A stretch of 5,188 nucleotides of DNA from an uncultured cyanobacterium. Lineage in GTDB: Bacteria; Cyanobacteriota; Cyanobacteriia; PCC-6307; Cyanobiaceae. The stretch covers positions 1-5,188 of the forward strand of contig CAIYSK010000324.1 in NCBI GenBank assembly GCA_903928835.1, in the 5' to 3' direction. A program made the position numbers and the translations under genes. Positions within the stretch are counted from its first letter, which is position 1, and each line of letters begins with the position of its first letter. Below, one piece after another: positions 1 to 5,188 of this stretch. The notes beneath the pieces were generated by a model, which was given only the letters and a program-made list of their open reading frames with translations, had not been told where the DNA came from and did not search any database.

Positions 1-1
1 A

Positions 2-379
2 GCCACCAAGGGCCTGTCGTCGGTGGTGATCACCTTGGCTCTCACCGATCTGGCCTTCTCCCTCGACAGTGTGGCGGCAGCTGTGGCGGTGACCGATCGG
101 TTGTTGCTCGTGATGGCCGGAGGGGTGGTCGGGGTGATCGCCCTGCGGTTGACAGCAGAACTGTTTATCCGCTGGCTTGAGCAGTACCAACACCTGGAAA
201 CGGCTGGTTACTTGGCGGTTGGCTTTGTGGGTTTCAGGCTGCTGTTGCGGCTGCTCGTTCCTGATTTCGATCTTCCGGAATGGTCGTTGTTACTGCTCGT
301 TGCTGTTCTGTTTGCTTGGGGCTTCTCGAAGCGCAATCCCCTTGAGGCTGCTGAGCTGCCCGACAGCGCTCGAGGCTGA
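2..379 (+). CDS. TerC-family integral membrane protein, C-terminal part (5' end outside window)
   Basis: This is the C-terminal 125 residues of a TerC-family membrane protein. The reading frame is open from base 2 with no stop, so the gene begins upstream of the window; the internal GTG at 23 is unlikely to be its start. The fragment carries the family signature TDLAFSLDSV near its beginning, with two acidic residues (Asp16 and Asp22 of the fragment) inside a hydrophobic segment. Three more hydrophobic segments follow, at about residues 34-60, 68-86 and 94-109, and a short charged cytosolic-type tail. TerC relatives have been linked to tellurite resistance, Mn(II) export and metal loading of secreted proteins in bacteria, and to thylakoid membrane biogenesis in plants; which applies here cannot be read from the sequence. 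The TGA stop overlaps the next gene's ATG, implying co-translation. The family call is firm; the substrate is unknown. Confidence 0.88.
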   Translation, partial: ATKGLSSVVITLALTDLAFSLDSVAAAVAVTDRLLLVMAGGVVGVIALRLTAELFIRWLEQYQHLETAGYLAVGFVGFRLLLRLLVPDFDLPEWSLLLLVAVLFAWGFSKRNPLEAAELPDSARG

Positions 380-381
380 TG
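377..381 (+). other. TGATG stop/start overlap coupling terC to the downstream gene
   Basis: The terC stop TGA (377-379) and the next ATG (379-381) share one base. A short Shine-Dalgarno-like GAGG (372-375) lies just before the ATG, inside the end of terC. This arrangement is typical of translational coupling, so the two proteins are probably made together. Confidence 0.8.
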
Positions 382-735
382 CGAATTGAGTTGCGCCAGA
401 GCGGCAACGAGTCCCTGCTAACTACCTTCGATGTGGAGGCCCTGGCCGATGTGCCCCAGCCGGGACGCTGGTTCGTCGTAGACAACCAGAGTTACTTGGT
501 GTTGCAGCGGAGCCACCGCTACAAACTGATTGATGGCCTCTACACGTTGGCTTCCGTTGCCTTGCAGGTGAAGGCCCAGGCCCAACCCAAGGACGCCCGC
601 TGGTGGAGCAATCAATGGGTGATTGGTGATCCCAGTTGCCACTTCAATGCCCGCAGCCCCTTGCTGCGCTGTGCTGTCTTGCCCGATGGCCCCTGCGAGC
701 GCTGTGCCCACTTCAAGCTCCAGGGCGAAGCTTGA
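379..735 (+). CDS. Conserved cyanobacterial hypothetical protein, four-Cys C-terminal motif (DUF6464-like)
   Basis: This is a 118-aa soluble-looking protein with no signal peptide or membrane segment. The N-terminal two thirds read as a small beta-rich domain (for example RWFVVDNQSYLVLQRSHRYKL at about 30-50, here seen as alternating hydrophobic strands). The C-terminal third holds four cysteines, C87, C98, C106 and C109 (C-x10-C-x7-C-x2-C), around a GDPSC...LLRCAV...GPCERC pattern. I recall this pattern from the cyanobacterial family DUF6464, but could not check it. The spacing would suit a zinc or other metal site, which is inference. Third codon positions are GC-rich like the neighbours, supporting real coding. 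The ATG overlaps the terC stop, and rhlE starts 3 nt after its own stop, so it sits in the middle of a likely three-gene operon. No function is known to me. Confidence 0.85.
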   Translation: MRIELRQSGNESLLTTFDVEALADVPQPGRWFVVDNQSYLVLQRSHRYKLIDGLYTLASVALQVKAQAQPKDARWWSNQWVIGDPSCHFNARSPLLRCAVLPDGPCERCAHFKLQGEA

Positions 736-738
736 TTC

Positions 739-2091
739 GTGACCGGAGGATCGGGATCTCGGCGGCCCCTAGGGTGGAGACATCTGATTGTTAACGCGAT
801 TTCGCAAGCCGCTCCTGATTTCGCCTCCCTCGGTTTAGGGGAGCCGATTCTTAAGGCCGTAGCCGAGAAGGGCTACACCAAGCCCTCACCAATCCAGGGT
901 CAGTGCATTCCTGCTGTTCTGGCTGGCCACGATGTGATGGCTGCTGCCCAAACGGGCACCGGCAAAACCGCTGGCTTCACCCTGCCGATGCTCGAGCGGT
1001 TGCGCCATGGGCCCCCCGCCCGCGCCGGGATTGTGCGGGCGTTGGTGCTCACCCCCACCAGGGAATTGGCTGCCCAGGTGGCGGAGAACGTCAAGGCCTA
1101 TGGCCACTACCTCGACCTGCGTAGTGACGTGGTTTTCGGTGGGGTAAAGATCAATCCCCAGATCACTCGCCTGCAGCGGGGAACCGACATCCTGGTGGCC
1201 ACCCCAGGTCGGTTGATGGACCTCCATCAACAAAAGGCCCTACGCCTGGATCGGGTGGAGATCTTGGTCCTCGATGAGGCCGATCGCATGCTGGATATGG
1301 GCTTTATCCGCGACATCCAGAAAATCCTGGCGTTGATGCCTCCCAAGCGCCAAAACCTGCTGTTCTCAGCCACCTTCTCAGGGGATATTCGCCGGCTGGC
1401 CACCGGTTTGTTGCACCAACCGGTGCAGCTCCAGGCCACCCCTGAAAACCGCGCGGCCCCCACGGTGGAGCACCTGCTGCACCCCTGTGACATGGACCGC
1501 AAGCCCGATCTCCTGAGCCACCTGATTCGGGTCAACGACTGGAAGCAGGTGCTGGTGTTCTCCCGCACCAAGCATGGGGCCAATCGCATGGCCGAGCGCC
1601 TTACCAAGGAAGGGATGGCGGCTTCTGCCATCCACGGCAATAAGAGCCAGGGCGCCCGTACCCGAGCCCTTTCCGATTTCAAAAGTGGTGCCCTGCGGGT
1701 GCTGGTGGCCACGGATTTGGCGGCCCGCGGTATCGACATCCACCAGTTACCCCACGTGGTCAACCTGGATCTCCCCAACCAGGCGGAGGACTACGTGCAC
1801 CGCATTGGCCGCACGGGGCGGGCCGGCCACAATGGCCACGCCATTTCCCTTGTGGCTGCTGAAGAAGTTGAATTGTTGCGGGCGATTGAGCGTCTGATCG
1901 GCAACTCCTTGCCCCGCCAGGAGGTTGCAGGTTTCGAACCGAAGGTTCTCAAGGCTGCCCCCCTTGATCTGAGTGGAGGCAGGGGTAAGGGCCGTCGTCC
2001 GAGCTCAGCCCCCCGCGGGCGTAGCACCCACCCCGGAGCAGGCCAGGCCGCGCCGAAACGGACCGGACGGCGCCCCGCCGGTGGTCGCTAG
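739..2091 (+). CDS. rhlE: DEAD-box ATP-dependent RNA helicase, RhlE type
   Basis: This protein unwinds or remodels RNA duplexes using ATP, in the cytoplasm. RhlE-type enzymes act in ribosome maturation and RNA decay in other bacteria. All core motifs are present (numbered from the GTG at 739): Q motif GYTKPSPIQ 45-53, motif I AQTGTGKT 70-77, Ia PTRELA 106-111, GG 134-135, Ib TPGR 155-158, II DEAD 179-182, III SAT 210-212, IV VLVFSRT about 271-277, [11 protein letters not shown] 324-333, [12 protein letters not shown] 354-363. GGVKINPQ at 134-141 points to RhlE rather than the CsdA or SrmB branches. The tail from about 411 is basic and rich in Gly, Arg and Pro, as expected for RNA binding. The start is uncertain: the only GTG is at 739, homology seems to begin only near residue 27, and no in-frame ATG exists before motif I. 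A rare ATT (787) or CTG (784) start is possible, giving about 434 residues. It follows the preceding gene by 3 nt. Confidence 0.96.
   Translation: MTGGSGSRRPLGWRHLIVNAISQAAPDFASLGLGEPILKAVAEKGYTKPSPIQGQCIPAVLAGHDVMAAAQTGTGKTAGFTLPMLERLRHGPPARAGIVRALVLTPTRELAAQVAENVKAYGHYLDLRSDVVFGGVKINPQITRLQRGTDILVATPGRLMDLHQQKALRLDRVEILVLDEADRMLDMGFIRDIQKILALMPPKRQNLLFSATFSGDIRRLATGLLHQPVQLQATPENRAAPTVEHLLHPCDMDRKPDLLSHLIRVNDWKQVLVFSRTKHGANRMAERLTKEGMAASAIHGNKSQGARTRALSDFKSGALRVLVATDLAARGIDIHQLPHVVNLDLPNQAEDYVHRIGRTGRAGHNGHAISLVAAEEVELLRAIERLIGNSLPRQEVAGFEPKVLKAAPLDLSGGRGKGRRPSSAPRGRSTHPGAGQAAPKRTGRRPAGGR
776..779 (+). promoter_or_regulatory. Candidate ribosome binding site GGAG for an internal rhlE start
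   Basis: GGAG, within AGGGTGGAG (771-779), lies 4 nt before an in-frame CTG (784) and 7 nt before an in-frame ATT (787). The GTG at 739 has no comparable Shine-Dalgarno sequence before it; the other good match, GGAGG at 745-749, falls downstream of that GTG and precedes no in-frame start codon at suitable distance. This supports, but does not prove, initiation near 784-787. Confidence 0.35.
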
Positions 2092-2193
2092 GAGCCATCC
2101 CCCTTGGGGTGGTCGTTAACAGTGAGAACTGCAGCGACGAACACAGTGGCTTTGCGGTTGATGGGCTCAGATAGGTTTTTACTTCTGACGAGG

Positions 2194-2388
2194 ATGCCCT
2201 ACGAGCCCGGATCACCCGAGTGCCGTGTGCTGATCAGTTGCAAGACCCAAATTGAGTCGATGCTCCTCTCCCTCGACCGCCTCGACAACAGCCAGCACAT
2301 CCGAGACCAACTGGTGTCCGTGCACAACCAACTAGAGGGATTGCATGCCCTGCACCGCAAGGTGGTTTTAGAAAAGGCAGCCTGTTAG
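2194..2388 (+). CDS. Small helical hypothetical protein (about 64 aa)
   Basis: I do not recognise this protein. From the ATG at 2194 it has 64 residues: a short Pro-containing start, then an apparently continuous amphipathic helix with Leu/Ile/Met at coiled-coil-like spacing (about residues 20-58), with Cys at 10, 16 and 64. From 2194 onward the codons are GC3-rich like the flanking genes. The stretch before it, from an earlier in-frame ATG at 2161, uses rarer codons (AGG, TTA, CTT), so I prefer 2194, although GAGG abuts that ATG with no spacer. Initiation at 2161 (75 aa) or the TTG at 2104 (94 aa) remains possible. It lies 102 nt after rhlE on the same strand, and its TAG overlaps the stop of the convergent gene. 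It may be read through from rhlE or have its own promoter; none is convincing. Confidence 0.6.
   Translation: MPYEPGSPECRVLISCKTQIESMLLSLDRLDNSQHIRDQLVSVHNQLEGLHALHRKVVLEKAAC
2385..2388. other. Tail-to-tail overlap of two convergent stop codons (TTAG)
   Basis: The + strand gene ends with TAG at 2386-2388 and the - strand gene with TAA (TTA on +, 2385-2387), so the coding regions overlap by 3-4 bases. Any transcript of one gene that ends by ordinary 3' termination must run into the other gene's antisense strand. Confidence 0.75.
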
Positions 2389-2612
2389 CCCTGGCTGGTG
2401 ATGGCGTCGCCGCAAGCCCCACCCGTGGGAGTCCCAGTGATTGGAACTTCTGCCCCCAGGTCCTGGCAGGTGGCGTAGGCGCAGGCCAATGTGGGGACCT
2501 TGCGCCGCTGGGTGGGCTTTCTTTGGAGGCCCACCACGTAGGAACCGGTGGTTTCCCTATAAATCACACAACCGTTGCCGGCTTCATTCACAAAAGACAG
2601 GTCGCTGGCCAT
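2385..2612 (-). CDS. Small Cys-containing hypothetical protein (75 aa)
   Basis: I do not recognise a family. The ATG (2612-2610) is preceded by AGGGG at 2622-2618 with a 5-nt spacer, and an in-frame TAG lies 30 nt upstream of the ATG, so this start is the only reasonable one. The protein has an N-terminal part that looks beta-rich (about residues 13-30, including GCVIYRE and YVVGLQR), a basic patch RKPTQRRK at 31-38, a CAYATC pair (C44, C49), and a Gly/Thr/Ser-rich tail with C67. It has no signal peptide or membrane segment. Third positions favour G/C, which supports coding on this strand over the antisense frames. It lies 83 nt downstream of fmt in the same direction and may be the last gene of the tldD-tldE-fmt unit or have its own promoter. 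It could be a conserved picocyanobacterial orphan; a spurious ORF is less likely. Confidence 0.62.
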   Translation of the reverse strand: MASDLSFVNEAGNGCVIYRETTGSYVVGLQRKPTQRRKVPTLACAYATCQDLGAEVPITGTPTGGACGDAITSQG

Positions 2613-2695
2613 GGCTGCCCCTACATCGGCGTATGTCTTGCTCTAGGCGGGACCCGCGGCAGCATGCAAGTGAGTAAGTGCTCATCAAAGTCCTC

Positions 2696-3745
2696 TCAGC
2701 CGAATTGTTGGCCGGGGCATGCAGCGAGTTGTTGGATCAACGATTGGCCTTCGGCCGATGCCTTGCCCTCCAATTGACCAGAGCGGAGCAGCAGGGGGCA
2801 GCCACCGGTGGCAATGACCAAGCCAACGCCCGGCTCAATGGCTAATACCGTCCCCGGGGCCGCCCTGGGGGGTTCCGGTTCAGGGGGAACGCTTGCATTG
2901 GGGGTCAGGCCCCATTGGTCGGCCAAGGACCTGGCTTCGGGGCTGAGTTGGTCGCGGAGCCGTTGAACCAGGGGTTCGGTGGCCAACAGCTTGAGCCGCT
3001 TGCCGGCCCAGGGGCTGTGGGCCCCGGGATAGAGGCCCATCACCTTGCGGTGTAGAGCCAACCCGCTTTGGCTCCAGTCGAGCAGAAAGTCGTCTTTCAC
3101 CAGCTGGCGGGCGTAGGTCATGCCCTGCTCGCTTTGGCTCTGGAGCCCCAGGCGGGCCCAGCGATCCGCTTGGCTCCCTGGCCCAGCCTGTTCAATCAGG
3201 GGCAATGCTTCCACCAGCAGGGATCCGGTGAGATCGGCGAGGCCTTCGGTCAGGTGATGGGCGTTGTCCAGAAGGCCAATGGGCAGGCTGCGTTCCAGCA
3301 GAACCGGGCCGGTGTCGAGGCCCTCTTCCATGGCCATCACCCCCACGCCCGTTTGGCTGTCACCCTCTAGCAAACACCACTGGATTGGGCCCGCCCCCCG
3401 CCAGCGGGGCAGCAGGGAGCCATGGCCGTTCCAGCAACCTAAGGGGGGTTGGGCCAGGATCGCTGGGGGCAGGATTTGGCCAAAGGCCACCACCACGTAG
3501 GCATCAGCTCCAAGGGTTGCGAGTTGCTCCTGGCAGGCGAGATCCTTGCGGATGCGCTCCGGGGTGAACACCGGTAATCCCAGCTCCAGGGCCCGGGCTT
3601 TGATCGGGGAGGGCATCAGCTCCTTGCCCCGTCCCCGGCGTCGATCCGGTTGACTCACCACCCCCAGAAGTTCGTGGCCAGCTTCCACCAGCGCATTCAG
3701 GCTGGCTATGGCATAGGTAGGGGTGCCCCAGAACAGGATCTTCAT
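2696..3745 (-). CDS. fmt: Methionyl-tRNA formyltransferase
   Basis: Fmt transfers a formyl group from 10-formyl-tetrahydrofolate to Met-tRNA(fMet), making the initiator for translation in the cytoplasm. It begins MKILFWGTP, the usual family start. The substrate loop region SQPDRRRGRGKELMPSP is at 31-47. The formyltransferase catalytic block is intact, with Asn106 and His108 in GCWNGHGS, SLLPRWRGAGPIQ at 110-122, and the catalytic Asp144 in EGLDTGP. The tRNA-binding C-terminal domain runs from about 208 (TYARQLVKDD) to the end. At 349 residues it is longer than E. coli Fmt (about 315). The excess lies mostly at about 259-296, a Pro-rich stretch between LKLLATEP and PGTVLAIEPG. It lies 21 nt after tldE, with no evident Shine-Dalgarno, consistent with co-transcription. 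No def (peptide deformylase), its frequent partner, is in the window. Confidence 0.97.
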   Translation of the reverse strand: MKILFWGTPTYAIASLNALVEAGHELLGVVSQPDRRRGRGKELMPSPIKARALELGLPVFTPERIRKDLACQEQLATLGADAYVVVAFGQILPPAILAQPPLGCWNGHGSLLPRWRGAGPIQWCLLEGDSQTGVGVMAMEEGLDTGPVLLERSLPIGLLDNAHHLTEGLADLTGSLLVEALPLIEQAGPGSQADRWARLGLQSQSEQGMTYARQLVKDDFLLDWSQSGLALHRKVMGLYPGAHSPWAGKRLKLLATEPLVQRLRDQLSPEARSLADQWGLTPNASVPPEPEPPRAAPGTVLAIEPGVGLVIATGGCPLLLRSGQLEGKASAEGQSLIQQLAACPGQQFG

Positions 3746-3763
3746 GGGGTGCCGCTGGCTTAG

Positions 3764-3773
3764 GGCCTAGGCC
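3764..3773. repeat. 10-bp perfect palindrome GGCCTAGGCC at the tldE stop codon
   Basis: The self-complementary decamer contains the tldE TAG (3767-3769) and continues into the tldE-fmt spacer. It has no loop and no U-tract, so it is not an intrinsic terminator. It may be chance in GC-rich DNA, or a protein-binding or processing site. Confidence 0.4.
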
Positions 3774-5164
3774 TCGCCGGTGATGGAGAGTCCATCCACC
3801 CACACGTGGGGACAGAGGCCATCTGGGGTCACCTTGGCTGGACCCTCGAATCCCACCAGGCCCTTGAGCAGGGTGCGGATGTCACCAGCCACGGTGGCGG
3901 CTTCGATGGAACGGCGTTGGCCGTTCTGGATCAGCCAGCCATCAAAGGGCAGGGAGAAGGAGCCTTGGCTGGCCTTGACTCCGGCATGGAGCGCGGAGAG
4001 CGACTCAATCAGCACAAGGGGGCTGCCTTCGCCCAGGTGATTGAGGCCCTGTTGGCCGCTATCACTGCCGGGGGTGGCGCTGATTTCAAACCAGTCGGGG
4101 CCCACCGAAACCTTGGAGCCCATGCCGGCGTGGCCCGTGGGTGCCACCCCGAAGGCCCGGGCGGTGGCTTCCGAATGGAGAAAATGCTGGATCATGCCAC
4201 CCTCGAGGAGGGCCAGGGGCTTGGTGGGGGTGCCTTCTCCATCGAAGGCCGATGCGCCGACGTTGCCCGGGTTCAGGCCGTTGTCGTGGATGGAGAGAAA
4301 CGGTGCCGCCAGCTGGTGGCCGAGCGACTCCCGGCTGCTCAGACTCACCCCATCGAGGATGGCCCTGGCGTTAAACAGACTGCTGAAGGCGCCAACCAAA
4401 TCCAGAAAGGCTTCAGGACTAAACACGCAGGTGTAGTGGCCGGTGTCGATGGGGGCGTAGTCGAGGTGGGAGATGGTGCGCTCGGCCGCCTCATCAATGC
4501 AGCCGGCAATATCGAGGTCTGCGGCTCCATAGGCCAACCGCACGGCACCGCCACTGCGGGGTTTGCGGCCGGTCTCTTCTGCCCTGGCATAGAGATAGAG
4601 GCTGGCCGTGGTCAGCCGCTGGTGGCGGCTGGCTCCATCGCTGTTGAGGTAGAGCCTCTCGCTGCTGCGCTGGGCCAGGCCGTTGTAGGGAACCGTGCCA
4701 ATGGCCTGGTGGCGATCCAGCAGTTGGCGCTCGGCGTCCTTGAGGGTGGCGAGCAGGTCGAGAATCGATTGGGGTTGGTGGATCGGTTGCTCCAGGGTCG
4801 CCAGCGGAGCTGTGGCCAGGGGCGAAAAGGCTGGGGTCTCATCGGCATTGCCGAAGGCACTGGCATCGCGGGCACCTTCGAGGGCCTTGGCTAGCCCGGG
4901 ATCGGAGAGGTCGGATGTGCTGGTCACCCCCACGAGTCCGTCGCCGTTCCAGACCCGCACGGTGATGGCACTGCGCTGGGCCCCTTTCATTTGCTTGGCC
5001 TCGCCCCGATCTACCTGAACCGACGTGTCGGTGCTGCAGGACGCGCCCAGATCCCATTGGTTGATCCCGGCGCCGCGGGCGAGCTGCTCGAGTCGATCCC
5101 TGAGCTGGATGGGGTTGAGGCCCTTCGAGTTGGCACCCATCTTTGAGCTGGACTGGGAGTCCAT
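3767..5164 (-). CDS. tldE: TldE/PmbA-family subunit of the TldD-TldE metalloprotease
   Basis: TldE (PmbA) is the non-catalytic partner of TldD. The heterodimer degrades or trims unfolded and modified peptides; in E. coli it matures microcin B17 and degrades CcdA. No HExxxH zinc motif is present, as expected for TldE. Family landmarks visible are VDRGEAKQMK at about 51-60 and ITVRVWNGDGLVGV at 67-80 in the N-terminal domain. In the C-terminal domain they are SAFDGEGTPTK (305-315), LLEGGMIQHFL (319-329), GSFSLPFDGWLIQNG (401-415) and the closing HVWVDGLSITGE (453-464). The length of 465 aa is close to E. coli PmbA (about 450). The ATG at 5164 follows the probable tldD stop by 2 nt, and a GGGGGG run 9 nt upstream may serve as ribosome binding site. 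A second Met at residue 9 is an alternative start. The C-terminus is followed 21 nt later by fmt. Confidence 0.94.
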   Translation of the reverse strand: MDSQSSSKMGANSKGLNPIQLRDRLEQLARGAGINQWDLGASCSTDTSVQVDRGEAKQMKGAQRSAITVRVWNGDGLVGVTSTSDLSDPGLAKALEGARDASAFGNADETPAFSPLATAPLATLEQPIHQPQSILDLLATLKDAERQLLDRHQAIGTVPYNGLAQRSSERLYLNSDGASRHQRLTTASLYLYARAEETGRKPRSGGAVRLAYGAADLDIAGCIDEAAERTISHLDYAPIDTGHYTCVFSPEAFLDLVGAFSSLFNARAILDGVSLSSRESLGHQLAAPFLSIHDNGLNPGNVGASAFDGEGTPTKPLALLEGGMIQHFLHSEATARAFGVAPTGHAGMGSKVSVGPDWFEISATPGSDSGQQGLNHLGEGSPLVLIESLSALHAGVKASQGSFSLPFDGWLIQNGQRRSIEAATVAGDIRTLLKGLVGFEGPAKVTPDGLCPHVWVDGLSITGEA

Positions 5165-5166
5165 GG

Positions 5167-5188
5167 TTAGCGGCCCCCCACGGTGATC
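5167..5188 (-). CDS. tldD: Probable tldD, last six codons and stop (rest outside window)
   Basis: Reading the - strand in from the window edge gives Ile-Thr-Val-Gly-Gly-Arg then TAA at 5169-5167. A short ...(L/I)TVGG.. terminus is typical of TldD-family proteins as I remember them, and parallels the VDGLSITGE end of the neighbouring TldE. The stop lies only 2 nt before the tldE ATG, which suits a tldD-tldE operon with translational coupling. Only 22 bases are visible, so the identification depends largely on context; the catalytic HExxxH subunit should lie just upstream. Confidence 0.65.

Noticed and set aside
1227..1778. A 183-codon open frame on the - strand inside rhlE
   Set aside because: Antisense to conserved helicase motifs II to V; Ser/Arg-rich shadow translation with no recognisable domain.
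2095..2112. Hairpin CCA-T-CCCC / GGGG-TGG after rhlE as a terminator
   Set aside because: The stem is short with a bulge, the loop is about 3 nt, and no U-tract follows (TCGTTAAC).
2152..2190. Possible sigma-70 promoter before the small + gene (TTGCGG ... GATAGGTTTTTA)
   Set aside because: No -10 box at acceptable spacing comes close to TATAAT; the T-rich stretch alone is not enough.
2194..2388. CsoR/RcnR-type metal-sensing repressor
   Set aside because: A short HNQLEGLHALHRK stretch recalls the first helix of that family, but it is at the wrong end of the protein and the Cys/His pattern does not follow.
2641..2665. GCGG-GTC-CCGC hairpin (read on -) between fmt and the 75-aa gene as a terminator
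   Set aside because: Only a 4-bp stem and no U-tract; the evidence is too thin.
2441..2777. Two + strand open frames (2441-2677 and 2523-2777) across the 75-aa gene and the fmt end
   Set aside because: They lie antisense to the better-supported - strand gene and run into fmt; composition is shadow-like and no Shine-Dalgarno is seen.
3806..4894. A 362-codon open frame on the + strand opposite tldE
   Set aside because: Fully antisense to the well-supported tldE gene; its Gly/Ala/Val-rich, motif-free translation is typical of the mirror frame of a GC-rich gene.
1..5188. HIP1 octamers, CRISPR repeats, tRNA genes, transposase or phage genes
   Set aside because: Looked for and not seen; almost the whole window is accounted for by ordinary genes.

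Overview
The window is GC-rich (roughly 60 % by eye), densely coding bacterial chromosome. It most resembles a cluster-5 picocyanobacterium (Synechococcus/Cyanobium type). The evidence is the set of proteins: an RhlE-type DEAD-box helicase and a methionyl-tRNA formyltransferase with wording I associate with that group (for example the Trp in GCWNGHGSLLPRWRG), a small Cys-motif protein of cyanobacterial DUF6464 type, and a TldD/TldE pair. No HIP1 octamer (GCGATCGC) was seen, which fits picocyanobacteria better than most other cyanobacteria. The assignment is inferred from memory of families, not from a search.

Left half, + strand (1-2388): the 3' part of a TerC-family membrane protein gene (2-379); a 118-aa protein of unknown function with a four-cysteine C-terminal motif (379-735), whose ATG shares a base with the terC stop; and rhlE (739-2091), starting only 3 nt further on. 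These three look like one transcription unit. After a gap of about 100 bp comes a small helical hypothetical protein (2194-2388).

Right half, - strand (5188 down to 2385): the last codons of a probable tldD (5167-5188), then tldE/pmbA (3767-5164), fmt (2696-3745) and a 75-aa Cys-containing hypothetical protein (2385-2612). tldD and tldE are 2 nt apart and tldE and fmt 21 nt apart, so these three are probably co-transcribed. The two halves meet tail to tail: the stop codons of the two small genes overlap within TTAG at 2385-2388, leaving no room for an intergenic terminator.

Functionally this is mostly housekeeping: RNA remodelling (RhlE), initiator-tRNA formylation (Fmt), a TldD/TldE protease that trims modified peptides, and a TerC membrane protein linked in other bacteria to metal (Mn) export and membrane-protein biogenesis. 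I found no CRISPR array, tRNA, rRNA, insertion sequence, phage gene or attachment site. There is no clear undescribed system here. The real unknowns are three small proteins (118, about 64 and 75 aa) and the non-ATG start of rhlE.
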